Source: Clostridium sp. N3C
Lineage (GTDB): Bacteria > Bacillota > Clostridia > Clostridiales > Clostridiaceae
Reading direction: 5' to 3'
NCBI RefSeq assembly: GCF_900095445.1
Contig: NZ_FMJL01000009.1
Location: 1-39,696, forward strand
Length of the DNA stretch: 39,696 nucleotides
The notes under the pieces: model-generated
What the model was told of the DNA's origin: nothing
The model's input: the letters and a program-made list of their open reading frames with translations, nothing else
Databases searched by the model: none
Shown here: in pieces, positions 6,549 to 14,286 of the stretch
Numbering within the stretch: position 1 is the stretch's first letter
Layout: the number at the start of each line of letters is the position of its first letter
Program-made: the position numbers and the translations under genes

Positions 6549-8192
6549 CTAAACATATTTCTTAATCACTCTTAGAGGACGCATCATATCAAAGTCTTCG
6601 TGTTCTAGTATATGACAGTGCCATACATAATCACCGTAGAAGTTTTTAAAGTGGGCTATAATTCTGGTGATTTTTCCTGCCTCAGCTCTAACTACGTCCT
6701 TCCAACCCCTTTCAAAGGGTAAAGGTTCTTCTGCCCTTCTATTTATAAAGTATCTAATTCGTCCTGTGCGCCTATAGTAGTCTACGTCGAAGGGTCTTCT
6801 ATCTAGAATCTGGAACTGAACTAGATGAAGGTGTATGGGGTGTGCAAACTGAGTAGGATTAACTATTTCCCAGATTTCTATGCTGTCATATTCAGGAGTT
6901 TCAGTAGCAGGATCATCCCACATTAAATTGTTTAGAAGTAGTAATGGTCTACCATGGCTATCGGTAGCAGTGTCTAAGCTTACTCTTCTTGTTTGCTTTG
7001 CTAGGGTAGGATTCAATTCCATAAAATGGTTAAGGGTTTTGGGAATTTCTGTAGTATCTTCTTTCTTTAAGGGTAGCACTACTTTAAATTGCATTACATT
7101 GCTAGTATTGGGGTCTTCATTGTCTGTCATAAGAGTTACAGTTTCTCCTTCTAATTGAGAAAAGTCTATTATTAGATCAATACGTTCTGCTGGTTCTAAC
7201 ATAAAGGAATTTATTTCTACAGGCTCTTGCAACAATCCACCATCAGTACCAATCTGCCAGAAGGATTGACCATTTGATAATTTAAAGGTAAATCCTGAAG
7301 TATTAGAGCCGTTTAAGATTCTAAAACGATACTTTCTTGGTTCCACTTCGTGATAAGGCCAAAGTTTACCATTAACTACAATGGTGTTTCCTATAAAGGC
7401 TGGTACTATTGAAGGATAAACCCCTTCAACGGGATTAGCTGGTTCAGCGGGGTAGAATAATGAACCGTCTGGGTTAAAGGACTTATCCTGGATCAATAAA
7501 GGTATATCATATTCTCCCTTTGGAATATTTAATCTCTCTTCCAGATCATCGTGTATTATATAAAAGCCTGCTAGACCAGCATATACATTAAGGCGTGTAA
7601 TGCCTAGAGCATGGTCATGATACCAAAGGGTAGTGGCTTGTTGGTCATTGAGATACCTGTAAACTTTCCTAGAAAACTTTGAACCGGTAGTTATATAGTC
7701 TCTAGTGTACCATGCTTCTGGATGACCATCACTGTCTGGGGCTACTTCTGCTCCGTGAAGATGGACAACGGTTCTAACTTCTGGGTTATTTATTGCACCA
7801 TGAATAGTTTTGTCTACTGGTAGAAGATGTTTGCAAGGGAGCTTGTTTTGCCATTTTACAAAAACAGTTTGTCCCTTATAAGCTTCAATTGTTGGACCGG
7901 GATAAGTTCCGTTATAGCCCCATATTTCCGTCAGAGGAAAGTCTCTATGAAATCTGTGCCTTGCCCTTCTCATTACAATATCGTAATAGGCGTAACCTTC
8001 TCCTTTTTCATCAGGAGTTAACACTCCTGGAATAGGAAGTTTATCAACAAACTTTGGTATAGTATTAGGTTTGGAAGGGTCAACTTCCTCAGGTTCTTCC
8101 TCAGGAATTATTATTTCTGGGGCTTCAAGTTCTTTGTTAGTTAATTCATTAGTATACTGTTTATTATTCAAAGGTTTATTACTTTTTCCCAT
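6549..8192 (-). CDS. cotA: CotA-like multicopper oxidase
   Basis: A 547-residue three-cupredoxin laccase-type oxidase. Copper motifs are all present: VVHLHGAE near residue 144, LWYHDHALG near 192, HPIHLHLVQF near 465, and HCHILEHEDFDMM at the end. The T1 copper ligands there are C526, H531 and axial M536, spaced as in Bacillus CotA. CotA is a spore outer-coat protein that oxidises phenols, bilirubin or Mn(II) with oxygen. There is no signal peptide, as expected for CotA. The start is the ATG after AAAAGGTGGTTAGCT; an earlier TTG overlaps that RBS. The N-terminal 35 residues are acidic and proline-rich. Assignment to the spore coat is by homology; other laccase roles are possible. Confidence 0.9.
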   Translation of the reverse strand: MGKSNKPLNNKQYTNELTNKELEAPEIIIPEEEPEEVDPSKPNTIPKFVDKLPIPGVLTPDEKGEGYAYYDIVMRRARHRFHRDFPLTEIWGYNGTYPGPTIEAYKGQTVFVKWQNKLPCKHLLPVDKTIHGAINNPEVRTVVHLHGAEVAPDSDGHPEAWYTRDYITTGSKFSRKVYRYLNDQQATTLWYHDHALGITRLNVYAGLAGFYIIHDDLEERLNIPKGEYDIPLLIQDKSFNPDGSLFYPAEPANPVEGVYPSIVPAFIGNTIVVNGKLWPYHEVEPRKYRFRILNGSNTSGFTFKLSNGQSFWQIGTDGGLLQEPVEINSFMLEPAERIDLIIDFSQLEGETVTLMTDNEDPNTSNVMQFKVVLPLKKEDTTEIPKTLNHFMELNPTLAKQTRRVSLDTATDSHGRPLLLLNNLMWDDPATETPEYDSIEIWEIVNPTQFAHPIHLHLVQFQILDRRPFDVDYYRRTGRIRYFINRRAEEPLPFERGWKDVVRAEAGKITRIIAHFKNFYGDYVWHCHILEHEDFDMMRPLRVIKKYV

Positions 8193-8329
8193 AGCTAACC
8201 ACCTTTTCAATCTTATAATTTAAAATTTAGTGGCAGATTGCCTTAATATAATATATTCATATATGTTACGCGGTGTCCATAAGTTCAAAGGTTTATTGAA
8301 AGATATGTCGTTTTTATATAAAAATAAAA

Positions 8330-8359
8330 AGCTTGGTTTTAGTGATCTAAAACCAAGCT
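8330..8359 (-). terminator. Terminator of degV gene
   Basis: Perfect 12-bp stem AGCTTGGTTTTA / TAAAACCAAGCT with a 6-nt loop. On the minus strand TTTTTATTTTTA follows. Confidence 0.8.
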
Positions 8360-8377
8360 CAAATTACTTAAAATTAA

Positions 8378-9229
8378 TTATTTAGTCATAAATAAAACAC
8401 CTAAAGTATTAGGACCACAGTGAGCAGATATAGTGCAGCTTGCTCTTGTAATGAAGATTTCTTTAAAATATGCCACTTCCTGAATAGTATTTTTTACAGT
8501 CTCAATTCTTTCTTCGGAGATACCTGAGTGTGTTATAAATACTCTATCTAATTTTAAATCTGTACGATCTTTAAGCTTATCTATTGTATAATGTTTCAAT
8601 ACCTTATCTAATGATCCTCTATATTTTTTTCCTACCTTCATTTTACCACTGCTGTTATCTACTTCTATGCAAGGCTTAATATTAAGTACATTAGCACCTA
8701 AAGCTGCTAGGGCTGAACATCGGCCACCGGCGTGAAGGAAGGTAAGCGTGTCCAACACAAAGCTAGCGTGTACATTAGACTTTAAATCATTTAATTCCTG
8801 TTGAATTTGTGCTGCAGGCATCCCTTTAGCTATTCTATCGGCAGCTTCTAAAACTAGCAAGCCTGTACCTGTAGATAGATTTCCGGAATCTACAGGATAA
8901 ACATTTCCAAGCTCTTGAGCTGCAATGCAACAATTTTGGTAAGAGGATGAGATGCCTGAACCTAGGTTTATATGTATAATGTCATAGCCTTCATCTACCC
9001 ATTTTTTAAAGTAGTTTATATATTCATCAGGATTTATAGCTGCAGTTTTAGGTAAGATTTTCTTAGTTTTATAAGCTTCGTAAATTTCATCTGCTGTAAT
9101 ATCTATCCCATCTTTGTATTGATTTCCATCCAAGATAATATGAAGAGGGAAAAAGTTTACGTTAAACCGGTCCTTTAAAGCATCTCCTAGATCGCAGGTG
9201 CTATCTGCGCTAAGAATAATTTTACTCAT
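8378..9229 (-). CDS. DegV family fatty-acid-binding protein
   Basis: A 283-residue DegV protein. The N-terminal ILSADSTCDLG, the GSGISSSYQNC segment, the SGNLSTGTGLLV stretch and THSGISEERI near the C-terminus are family hallmarks. DegV proteins bind a single fatty acid in a cleft; FakB-type members present it to the kinase FakA for phospholipid synthesis. No fakA is in the window. The ATG at 9229 is preceded by TGGAGTGAATAC. It is monocistronic, with its own terminator. Confidence 0.9.
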   Translation of the reverse strand: MSKIILSADSTCDLGDALKDRFNVNFFPLHIILDGNQYKDGIDITADEIYEAYKTKKILPKTAAINPDEYINYFKKWVDEGYDIIHINLGSGISSSYQNCCIAAQELGNVYPVDSGNLSTGTGLLVLEAADRIAKGMPAAQIQQELNDLKSNVHASFVLDTLTFLHAGGRCSALAALGANVLNIKPCIEVDNSSGKMKVGKKYRGSLDKVLKHYTIDKLKDRTDLKLDRVFITHSGISEERIETVKNTIQEVAYFKEIFITRASCTISAHCGPNTLGVLFMTK

Positions 9230-9476
9230 TGTATTCACTCCAGTCTTATAAATTAAAATCAAATTTTATATATAGTATTTCAATTTCAACTATAATTAAG
9301 ATATTCGTTAATATGACAAGTTGTCATTATTTTATATTATAGCATATTACCTGTCAAGTTACTTAATATATGATAGGATTAAGCCTTTAGTATGGTTTAC
9401 ATTTTGCTTTTTATTTCTGTGAAAATAAGGATTAAGAAGAGAGCTTATGGAAAACATACAAATAATAAAATTAATA

Positions 9477-9505
9477 TTGCAAAAAATGTTCGTGTCGTGT
9501 ATAAT
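9477..9505 (+). promoter_or_regulatory. Promoter of ZTP-riboswitch transcript
   Basis: TTGCAA (9477-9482), 17-nt spacer, TATAAT (9500-9505). It lies about 20 nt before the riboswitch P1 stem. Confidence 0.75.
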
Positions 9506-9523
9506 ATAATCAACTAAATAAAA

Positions 9524-9633
9524 GTAATCATGCGACTGGCGAATAATGGAATTAACCATAGGGAGCATGATTATGGGAAAGATATCGATCGCCTGGGTAA
9601 AACAATAAATAAGTTTGCTCAGGTGTTTTTTTG
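9524..9633 (+). ncRNA. ZTP (pfl) riboswitch with intrinsic terminator
   Basis: The aptamer matches the pfl/ZTP consensus. P1 is AATCATGC / GCATGATT (9526-9533 and 9565-9572), with the conserved GACTGGCG and GGGAGC segments, and the distal CGCCTGGG follows at 9590. GGCG at 9538-9541 can pair with CGCC to form the pseudoknot. The same CGCCTGGGTAAA strand instead pairs with TTTGCTCAGGTG to make a terminator stem followed by eight T. ZTP binding favours the pseudoknot and so turns the gene on. The downstream gene makes AICAR formyltransferase, which acts on the precursor of ZTP, so this fits the known logic. Confidence 0.92.
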
Positions 9634-9666
9634 TTTTATATTTTTATATTTATAAGGAGGATGAAA

Positions 9667-10845
9667 ATGAAAAATTCAGAAGTAGTACTGAAGTATGGAT
9701 GCAATCCACATCAAAAGCCAGCTAAAATTTATGTATCAAACAAAGAATTGCCCTTTAAAATTTTAAACGGTAATCCAGGTTACATAAATTTTATGGATGC
9801 CTTCAATTCTTGGCAACTAGTAAAGGAATTGAAAGAGGCTACTGGATTGCCAGCTGCGGCTTCTTTTAAACATGTAAGTCCTGCAGGTGCAGCTTTAGGT
9901 TTACCTTTAAGTGATGCCTTGAAAAAGTCCTACTTTGTAGAGGATATTGAACTATCTCCAGTGGCAGCAGCTTATGCTAGAGCTAGAGGAGCAGATAGAA
10001 TGTCTTCCTTTGGAGATTGGGCGGCAATTAGTGATGTTGTGGACGTGCCTACCGCTAAAATATTGAGTAAATCTGTTTCTGACGGGATAATAGCTCCTGG
10101 ATATACTCCAGAAGCCTTAGAAATCCTAAAGAAAAAGAAGAAGGGTAATTATTGTATTATAGAAATGGATTGGGACTATGAACCAGAAGATATTGAAAGA
10201 AGAAATATATATGGTATTACCTTTGAGCAAATGAGAAATAAGGAAAAAATACAGGAGGAAATCCTTTATAAAAATATTGTTACAAACAATAAGGAAATTA
10301 CAGAGGAAGCTAAAAGAGATATGCTACTTGCAATGATTACCTTAAAGTATACTCAGTCAAATTCTGTTTGTTTTGCTTTAGATGGACAGGTTATAGGTGT
10401 TGGTGCTGGTCAGCAGTCCAGAATACACTGTACACGATTGGCTGCTTCTAAGGCGGATATTTGGTACTTAAGACAGCATCCATCAGTACAAAATCTTCCT
10501 TTTAAAGAGAATGCTTCACAACCAGATAAGGATAATTTAATTGATCAATATCTTAGAGATGATGTTACTCCTATGGAAATTAAGGAATGGTCCAAGGTAT
10601 TAAAAGAAATACCTGAAAGACTTACCAAGGAAGAAAAGGTAGCTTGGTTATCTAACTTAAAAGGTGTAACTTTAGGCTCCGATGCCTTCTTCCCTTTTAG
10701 AGATAATATTGATAGAGCTGCTCAAAGTGGAGTTAAATATATTGTGCAGCCTGGAGGTTCCGTTAGAGATGACATTGTTATAGAAGCTTGCAACGAATAT
10801 GATATGGTTATGAGCTGTACTGGACTAAGGCTATTCCATCATTAA
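9667..10845 (+). CDS. purH-like: Stand-alone AICAR formyltransferase
   Basis: A 392-residue enzyme matching only the AICAR transformylase part of PurH, without the IMP cyclohydrolase domain. It transfers a formyl group from 10-formyl-tetrahydrofolate to AICAR, step nine of purine synthesis. Visible motifs are FKHVSPAGAALG (K68-H69, the catalytic Lys-His pair), TQSNSVCFA, IGVGAGQQSRIHCTRLA and LGSDAFFPF. AAGGAGG directly abuts the first ATG (9661), so the second ATG at 9667, six bases away, is the better start. It is a single gene under a ZTP riboswitch. No other purine biosynthetic gene is adjacent. Confidence 0.9.
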   Translation: MKNSEVVLKYGCNPHQKPAKIYVSNKELPFKILNGNPGYINFMDAFNSWQLVKELKEATGLPAAASFKHVSPAGAALGLPLSDALKKSYFVEDIELSPVAAAYARARGADRMSSFGDWAAISDVVDVPTAKILSKSVSDGIIAPGYTPEALEILKKKKKGNYCIIEMDWDYEPEDIERRNIYGITFEQMRNKEKIQEEILYKNIVTNNKEITEEAKRDMLLAMITLKYTQSNSVCFALDGQVIGVGAGQQSRIHCTRLAASKADIWYLRQHPSVQNLPFKENASQPDKDNLIDQYLRDDVTPMEIKEWSKVLKEIPERLTKEEKVAWLSNLKGVTLGSDAFFPFRDNIDRAAQSGVKYIVQPGGSVRDDIVIEACNEYDMVMSCTGLRLFHH

Positions 10846-10928
10846 TAGATGTATTTTGGCATGAGTTTATGAGAAGGGTAGATATAAATAAAGAATTTAA
10901 GAAGAGGATAAAATAGAGAATGGGTATG

Positions 10929-11019
10929 AAATAGCAGTTTCCTTGACATTTTTCTTCGTGCTTTGCTGAAGTGGCTAAGCAGATTTGAGATTGTTAGCAA
11001 GGAAACTGTTATTTTTTAA
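10929..11019 (+). terminator. Long hairpin, terminator-like
   Basis: AATAGCAGTTTCCTTG (10930-10945) pairs with CAAGGAAACTGTTATT (10998-11013), 16 bp with one G-U, and six T follow. The 52-nt enclosed segment can form its own small stem (CTTC/GAAG or GCTT/AAGC). It may simply terminate the AICAR transformylase transcript, but it is much larger than other terminators here. Confidence 0.6.
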
Positions 11020-11317
11020 ATTTTAAAAACTTCCTTTGGCTTAGAATATGGCTTCAAAGTCAAAATTAAACTTGATATTATACACTATTTTATACTATAA
11101 TTATTTCAAAGACGAATTAATAAGAATGATTGAGAAATGTGAAGAAAATAATAAATAACAACTGACAGAACGTTTACATTGCTTTAAATCGGCTAATATT
11201 AAGTTTGAGAGTAACTGGCTTATAAGTTAAAAAAACCATATAATGGAATAAAAAGTGAAAATTAGACTGATTTTAAAAAGTCGCTTTTTACATACTTAAA
11301 GTATAAAGTAACTAATC

Positions 11318-11346
11318 TTGACAGAATTGAAATATGCTTTAATAAA
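11318..11346 (+). promoter_or_regulatory. Promoter of lysine-rich protein gene
   Basis: Consensus TTGACA at 11318-11323. At 17 nt spacing the -10 would be AATAAA; TAAATA two bases on is similar. The -10 is weak. Confidence 0.5.
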
Positions 11347-11385
11347 TATGGCTGTTAAAAATTTTATTTTTTGGGAGGGGTAAAG

Positions 11386-11850
11386 ATGGGGAAAACTTCA
11401 AAAAAAGTTGAAGAAGCTACTGAAGCGTTGAAGGATACTGAAGTTGTTGAAAAAAAGACAACAGCTAAGAAAAAGACCGCAGCTGAAAAGAAAACTGAAA
11501 GTGACAAGAAAACTGAGAAAGAAACAGAAAAGAAAGCGGAAAAGAAAAGCGCAACAAAGAAAAAGGCAACTACAAAAAAGACCGCTGATAAAACAGCTGA
11601 AGATACAACAGAAACTACTGAGAAAAAGACAAAGAGAACAACTAAAAAGAAGCTCGATCCTGATTTCTACATTGAGTATCCTGGACATCAGGTGTCTCAA
11701 AAATATATAATGGAAAAATTCACTGAGATGTGGGAAAAGGACAGAAAACTTTCTGAAATTAAGACTTTGAGGGTTTACTTCAATGTAGGAGAAAGTACTG
11801 CATATTTCGTTGTTAATGAAGTAGAAAATTTTGCAATATATGTAGGTTAA
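11386..11850 (+). CDS. Lysine-rich protein with DUF6465-like C-terminal domain
   Basis: A 154-residue protein with two unlike halves. Residues about 1-90 are a low-complexity Lys/Thr/Ala/Glu stretch with repeated KKTxxKK-type units, like histone H1 tails and expected to be disordered. Residues about 92-154 are a compact conserved domain (DPDFYIEYPGHQVSQKYIME, then VYFNVGESTAYFVVNEV) that I believe is the clostridial DUF6465 family. The function is unknown; the tail suggests nucleic-acid or acidic-polymer binding, which is inference. The start is the ATG after GGGAGGGGTAAAG; an in-frame TTG upstream overlaps that site. It has a promoter and a strong terminator, so it is a monocistronic and perhaps abundant product. 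Confidence 0.82.
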   Translation: MGKTSKKVEEATEALKDTEVVEKKTTAKKKTAAEKKTESDKKTEKETEKKAEKKSATKKKATTKKTADKTAEDTTETTEKKTKRTTKKKLDPDFYIEYPGHQVSQKYIMEKFTEMWEKDRKLSEIKTLRVYFNVGESTAYFVVNEVENFAIYVG

Positions 11851-11861
11851 CAATACAAAGG

Positions 11862-11901
11862 CGTTTTGTTACATTTATAAAGTAACAAAACGTTTTTTTT
11901 T
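11862..11901 (+). terminator. Strong terminator after lysine-rich protein
   Basis: Perfect 11-bp stem CGTTTTGTTAC / GTAACAAAACG followed by nine T. Confidence 0.88.
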
Positions 11902-12081
11902 CTTTTACTTTCCTCTGCTAGTACTGTGAATATTAGTTTATTTGTGGTAAGATATAATTAAAGAATGATATTTAAGAATTTTTTGAATTTAATTTAATTT
12001 GTCTTAAAAGCTGAGCTTGTACTAAACTTTCCTTTTTAACAAGCATTTAGCTATATATAGCATAGAAGGAGTTGAAGAAAC

Positions 12082-13458
12082 ATGAAAGTAAACATTACAG
12101 AAACAGTACTCAGAGATGCACAGCAGTCACTTATTGCAACAAGAATGCATAGTAGTGATTTTGAACCTATTTTAGAAAAGCTGGATAGTGCAGGTTTCTA
12201 TTCTCTAGAGTGCTGGGGAGGAGCTACTTTTGATGCCTGTCTTCGTTATCTAAATGAAGACCCTTGGGAAAGACTGAGAAAGATTAGATCTAAGGTGAAA
12301 AATACCAAACTTCAAATGTTATTAAGAGGGCAGAATATATTAGGATATAAGCATTATGCCGATGATGTTGTTAGAAACTTTGTAAAGCTTTCCATAAAAA
12401 ACGGAATAGATATTATAAGAATATTTGATGCTTTAAATGATTATAGAAATATTGAAGTAGCAGTAGATGAAACCTTAAAATGTGGTGGCCATGCTCAGGG
12501 ATGTATAGTTTATACTACAAGCCCTATTCATAACATTGACAAGTATGTGGAACTAGGAAAACAGCTAGATGCTATGGGGGTAAATTCTATTTGTATAAAG
12601 GATATGGCGGGGATTATGGGGCCTCAAGAAGCCTATGATTTAGTAAAAGCATTAAAAGCTGTTACAAAGAAACCTATAATTCTTCACACTCATTCAACAA
12701 CAGGACTTGCTCCTATGACTTATATTAAAGCTATAGAAGCTGGATGTGATGGTATAGATACGGCAATTTCCTCTTTATCCGGTGGAACCTCTCAGCCAGC
12801 TACTGAATCAATGAATTATGCCTTAAAGCAGATGGGATATGAAACGGGTCTTGATGAAAAGTTATTGAAAGAAATTAATGACTTCTTTAAGCCAATTAAG
12901 ACTAAATTTACTGAATCGGGAATTCTTAGTCCTGTTGTATTAGGAACAGAAACAGACGCATTAGTATATCAAATACCTGGAGGTATGCTTTCAAACCTTA
13001 TTAATCAATTAAAGCAGCAAAATGCTTTAGATAGGCTAGAAGAAGTTTTAGAAGAAACTCCAAAGGTAAGAAAGGATTTAGGATATCCGCCACTAGTAAC
13101 ACCTATGAGCCAAATGGTAGGGGTCCAAGCTACAGTAAATGTACTAATGGGTGAAAGATATAAAAATATATCAAAGGAAGTTAAAGCTTATATAAAAGGT
13201 GAATACGGAAAAGCACCTGGCGAAATTGATCCTGAACTTATGAAAAAGGTTCTAGGGGACGAAAAGCCTATAGAGGGAAGATTTGCAGATACTTTACCAA
13301 TGGAATTTGATAAGGTTAAGGAAGAAATAAAAGATTTAGCTAAAACGGATGAGGATGTGCTTTCCTATATCCTATTCCCTCAAATTGCAGAAAAGTTTTT
13401 CAAAGAAAAGAATAAACCTAAAACTATAAAGGTTAGTTATTCTATTAGGAAAGCGTAA
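12082..13458 (+). CDS. oadA: Oxaloacetate decarboxylase alpha subunit (carboxyltransferase)
   Basis: A 458-residue carboxyltransferase of the HMGL-like/pyruvate carboxylase fold. It moves CO2 from oxaloacetate to the biotin of a separate carrier, giving pyruvate. Metal-site and catalytic residues are visible: D12 in VLRDAQQS, K173 in CIKDMAG (the lysine that is carbamylated in pyruvate carboxylase), and H202/H204 in HTHSTTG. The enzyme-specific C-terminal conserved region lies at about 300-440. There is no fused biotin domain; that is encoded two genes later. It is first in an operon with oadG, the carrier and oadB, which identifies it as the sodium-pump form rather than pyruvate carboxylase subunit B. 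GAAGGAG precedes the ATG. Confidence 0.93.
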   Translation: MKVNITETVLRDAQQSLIATRMHSSDFEPILEKLDSAGFYSLECWGGATFDACLRYLNEDPWERLRKIRSKVKNTKLQMLLRGQNILGYKHYADDVVRNFVKLSIKNGIDIIRIFDALNDYRNIEVAVDETLKCGGHAQGCIVYTTSPIHNIDKYVELGKQLDAMGVNSICIKDMAGIMGPQEAYDLVKALKAVTKKPIILHTHSTTGLAPMTYIKAIEAGCDGIDTAISSLSGGTSQPATESMNYALKQMGYETGLDEKLLKEINDFFKPIKTKFTESGILSPVVLGTETDALVYQIPGGMLSNLINQLKQQNALDRLEEVLEETPKVRKDLGYPPLVTPMSQMVGVQATVNVLMGERYKNISKEVKAYIKGEYGKAPGEIDPELMKKVLGDEKPIEGRFADTLPMEFDKVKEEIKDLAKTDEDVLSYILFPQIAEKFFKEKNKPKTIKVSYSIRKA

Positions 13459-13470
13459 AGGAGGATTTTT

Positions 13471-13791
13471 ATGTCTATATCTGACAGCTTATTAGTGGCA
13501 TTGATTTTGATGAGCATAGTGTTTATAGGGCTAATAGCCTTATACCTTCTTGTAAGATTAGAAACAGTTATAGTAAGTTCTATTGATAAGAAAAATGAGA
13601 GTAGTAAAGAGGAAGTTGAAGTCACTGAACAGGCTTTTACTAGTTCAAATGCTGAAGAGATATCTGAAGGAGAGTTAACTCTTATTGGAGTGGATGAAGA
13701 AACAGCAGCTATGGTTATGGCTATTACCAGTGATGAATTAAAAGTTCCTTTAAATGAATTACGGTTTATATCTATTAAAGCACTTGATTAG
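13471..13791 (+). CDS. oadG: OadG-like gamma subunit of decarboxylase sodium pump
   Basis: A 106-residue small membrane subunit. One N-terminal membrane helix (about residues 7-29, LLVALILMSIVFIGLIALYLLV) is followed by an acidic linker and a conserved C-terminal segment, EETAAMVMAITSDELKVP, typical of the Na+-pumping decarboxylase gamma family. The gamma chain links the alpha subunit to the membrane beta subunit. It starts 12 nt after oadA behind AAAGGAGG, so it is translationally close to it. Confidence 0.85.
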   Translation: MSISDSLLVALILMSIVFIGLIALYLLVRLETVIVSSIDKKNESSKEEVEVTEQAFTSSNAEEISEGELTLIGVDEETAAMVMAITSDELKVPLNELRFISIKALD

Positions 13792-13821
13792 CGCATTATA
13801 TATAGGGAGGTAGGATCTTAA

Positions 13822-14190
13822 ATGAAATATGTAGTAACACTTAATAATAAAAGATATGAAGTGGAAGTTGAAAGGGGCAAAGCTTCTATTTTAAGCACTA
13901 GTGAAATTGATAGTAAAGCTACACAGGTTGTAGCAGAGACTCCAAAGAATCAAGCACCAGTACAAGAATCTGGAGCAAAGGATGTTTTAAAGGCTCCAAT
14001 GCCAGGTACTGTGTTAGAAATAAAAGTAAATCAAGGTGCCAGGGTTAAAGAAGGAGATGTTGTTATCATACTTGAAGCTATGAAAATGGAAAATGAGATT
14101 ACAGCATCAAGCTCTGGCCTTGTTAAGAAGATATTGGTTACTAAGGGACAGATGGTTGATACAAATGATGCACTAGTTGTAATAGAATAA
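13822..14190 (+). CDS. Biotin carboxyl carrier protein of the decarboxylase
   Basis: A 122-residue biotinyl domain protein. The biotin-attachment motif is EAMKMENEI, with K88 as the modified lysine, and the hammerhead fold runs from about residue 54 (VLKAPMPGTV) to the end. An N-terminal 20-residue strand and a Pro/Ala/Gln-rich linker precede it. It carries carboxyl from OadA to the membrane beta subunit. It is third gene of the oad operon, with TAGGGAGGTAGG upstream. Confidence 0.93.
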   Translation: MKYVVTLNNKRYEVEVERGKASILSTSEIDSKATQVVAETPKNQAPVQESGAKDVLKAPMPGTVLEIKVNQGARVKEGDVVIILEAMKMENEITASSSGLVKKILVTKGQMVDTNDALVVIE

Positions 14191-14286
14191 GGTTTATGTA
14201 AAGAATCCAATTTTGATATCTAGTTTTTATCTTCCACGTTCAAATTAGGAGCTGAAATTGGATATCTACAGAAAGGAGAAATACTA

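Larger units (their letters stand above)
10846..11385. other. Intergenic region with long hairpin
   Basis: A 540-nt gap. It contains a large hairpin (separate entry) and a promoter near its right end. A 36-codon frame at 11048-11158 (ending DELIRMIEKCEENNK) lacks an RBS and is not supported as a gene. The rest shows nothing recognisable. Confidence 0.5.

Noticed and set aside
9359..9568. 69-codon minus-strand frame upstream of the AICAR transformylase gene
   Set aside because: It overlaps the promoter and ZTP aptamer, has no RBS and an AT-driven composition.
11048..11158. 36-codon frame ending DELIRMIEKCEENNK
   Set aside because: The end looks protein-like, but there is no RBS, no promoter and no support for its start; at most a relic.
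11398..11853. 151-codon minus-strand Phe/Ser/Cys-rich frame
   Set aside because: It is the antisense shadow of the lysine-rich coding region.
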